Positions 5,460-5,755 of a DNA stretch of 5,755 nucleotides are shown one piece after another. Numbering within the stretch: the stretch's first letter is position 1; each line of letters begins with the position of its first letter. The notes under the pieces were generated by a model that had not been told where the DNA came from, made no database searches, and was given only the letters and a program-made list of their open reading frames with translations. Position numbers and translations under genes: made by a program. Origin of the DNA: JBMORL01 sp049322335 (GTDB lineage Bacteria; Bacteroidota; Bacteroidia; Flavobacteriales_D; UBA2798); assembly GCA_049322335.1 (NCBI GenBank), contig JBMORL010000119.1:1-5755 (forward strand), in the 5' to 3' direction.

Positions 5460-5726
5460 TCAAACAAAAATGAATTGAAAGTCAAAACCGATATCTTCCA
5501 AAAACCGCTTTGCTCCGCGTTTTTTTATTTTCAGTTCCCTTTTGGATGCCATTGAACGATCACTATATTTCTCATGATATACCAAAATCCATGGGGCGCC
5601 ATTTTTGGTGGAAATATTTTGCCCTGTATTATGCCTGATTAGGCGTTCATTAATATCATTGGTGTGACCAACATAAAACTTTTGGGCACTTTTACTATAT
5701 AATATATAAACAGTATATTTTTTCAT
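5460..5726 (-). CDS. Small GIY-YIG domain nuclease-like protein
   Basis: The protein has 88 residues, a stand-alone GIY-YIG domain of the UvrC/YhbQ-like kind. The motifs are seen as VYI (6-8) for GIY and YVG (18-20) for YIG, separated by nine residues, then R28 in NERLIRHN, H32, and a catalytic-type glutamate in SKRELKIKKRG (E64). The segment APWILVYHEKY (44-54) is typical of the family. All the residues expected for metal-dependent DNA strand cleavage are present. There is no added DNA-binding domain, so target choice is unclear. ATG 5726-5724 has a weak site AAGAG directly before it. The gene is convergent to the plus-strand genes, and its stop codon abuts the D-loop part of a truncated tRNA-like sequence, which with the terminator would form its 3' untranslated region. 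This position beside a broken tRNA suggests a mobile or homing-type origin rather than a repair role, but that is inference. Confidence 0.88.
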   Translation of the reverse strand: MKKYTVYILYSKSAQKFYVGHTNDINERLIRHNTGQNISTKNGAPWILVYHEKYSDRSMASKRELKIKKRGAKRFLEDIGFDFQFIFV

Positions 5727-5731
5727 CTCTT

Positions 5732-5755
5732 AAATTAAAAAGCCCCCTGTTTTTT
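5732..5755 (-). terminator. Possible terminator half at the window edge
   Basis: On the minus strand CAGGGGGC is followed by TTTTTAATTT, which looks like the 3' arm and T tract of a hairpin ending a gene to the right of the window. The 5' arm, expected to read GCCCCCTG, would lie beyond base 5755, so this cannot be confirmed. If real, the GIY-YIG gene starts its own transcript just after it. Confidence 0.3.

Overview
The window looks like a piece of a Bacteroidota (Bacteroidetes) chromosome. The evidence is AT-rich intergenic DNA, near-absent AGGAGG ribosome sites, several copies of the TAnnTTTG -7 promoter element of that phylum, and proteins common there: head-GIN and MORN-repeat lipoproteins, a long acyloxyacyl hydrolase and a four-cysteine 'membrane or secreted' protein. 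Species cannot be named from the sequence.

Layout. Bases 1-2571 are on the minus strand, reading right to left: mazG (1801-2571), a MORN-repeat lipoprotein (738-1757), and a serine/threonine kinase-like protein whose 3' end lies beyond base 1. The last two are 2 nt apart and clearly co-transcribed; mazG is 43 nt upstream and a candidate promoter lies at its stop codon. A 76-nt divergent promoter region (2572-2647) separates this block from a plus-strand operon: a PagL-type acyloxyacyl hydrolase (2648-3754), a head-GIN-domain lipoprotein overlapping it by 11 nt with a GTG start (3744-4484), and an unrecognised lipoprotein 3 nt further on (4488-5096). A small NqrM-like four-cysteine membrane protein (5157-5348) follows with its own -7 box and ends at a strong bidirectional terminator (5369-5395).

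The right end (5403-5726) is the least ordinary part. A small GIY-YIG nuclease gene on the minus strand ends exactly where a tRNA-like sequence begins. That sequence has the 3' part of the D arm, an anticodon-like arm turned into a GC palindrome, a perfect T arm, the 3' acceptor strand and the discriminator base, followed by a terminator; the first 17 or so tRNA bases are absent. It may be a decayed tRNA, or the tRNA-mimicking end of a small nuclease-carrying mobile unit.

Functionally the middle of the window is about the cell envelope: an outer-membrane lipid A-modifying barrel and three predicted lipoproteins, plus nucleotide housecleaning (MazG) and a cytoplasmic kinase paired with a surface-type MORN lipoprotein. 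No CRISPR array, insertion sequence, rRNA or intact tRNA was seen, and no stretch over 300 bases lacks a gene.
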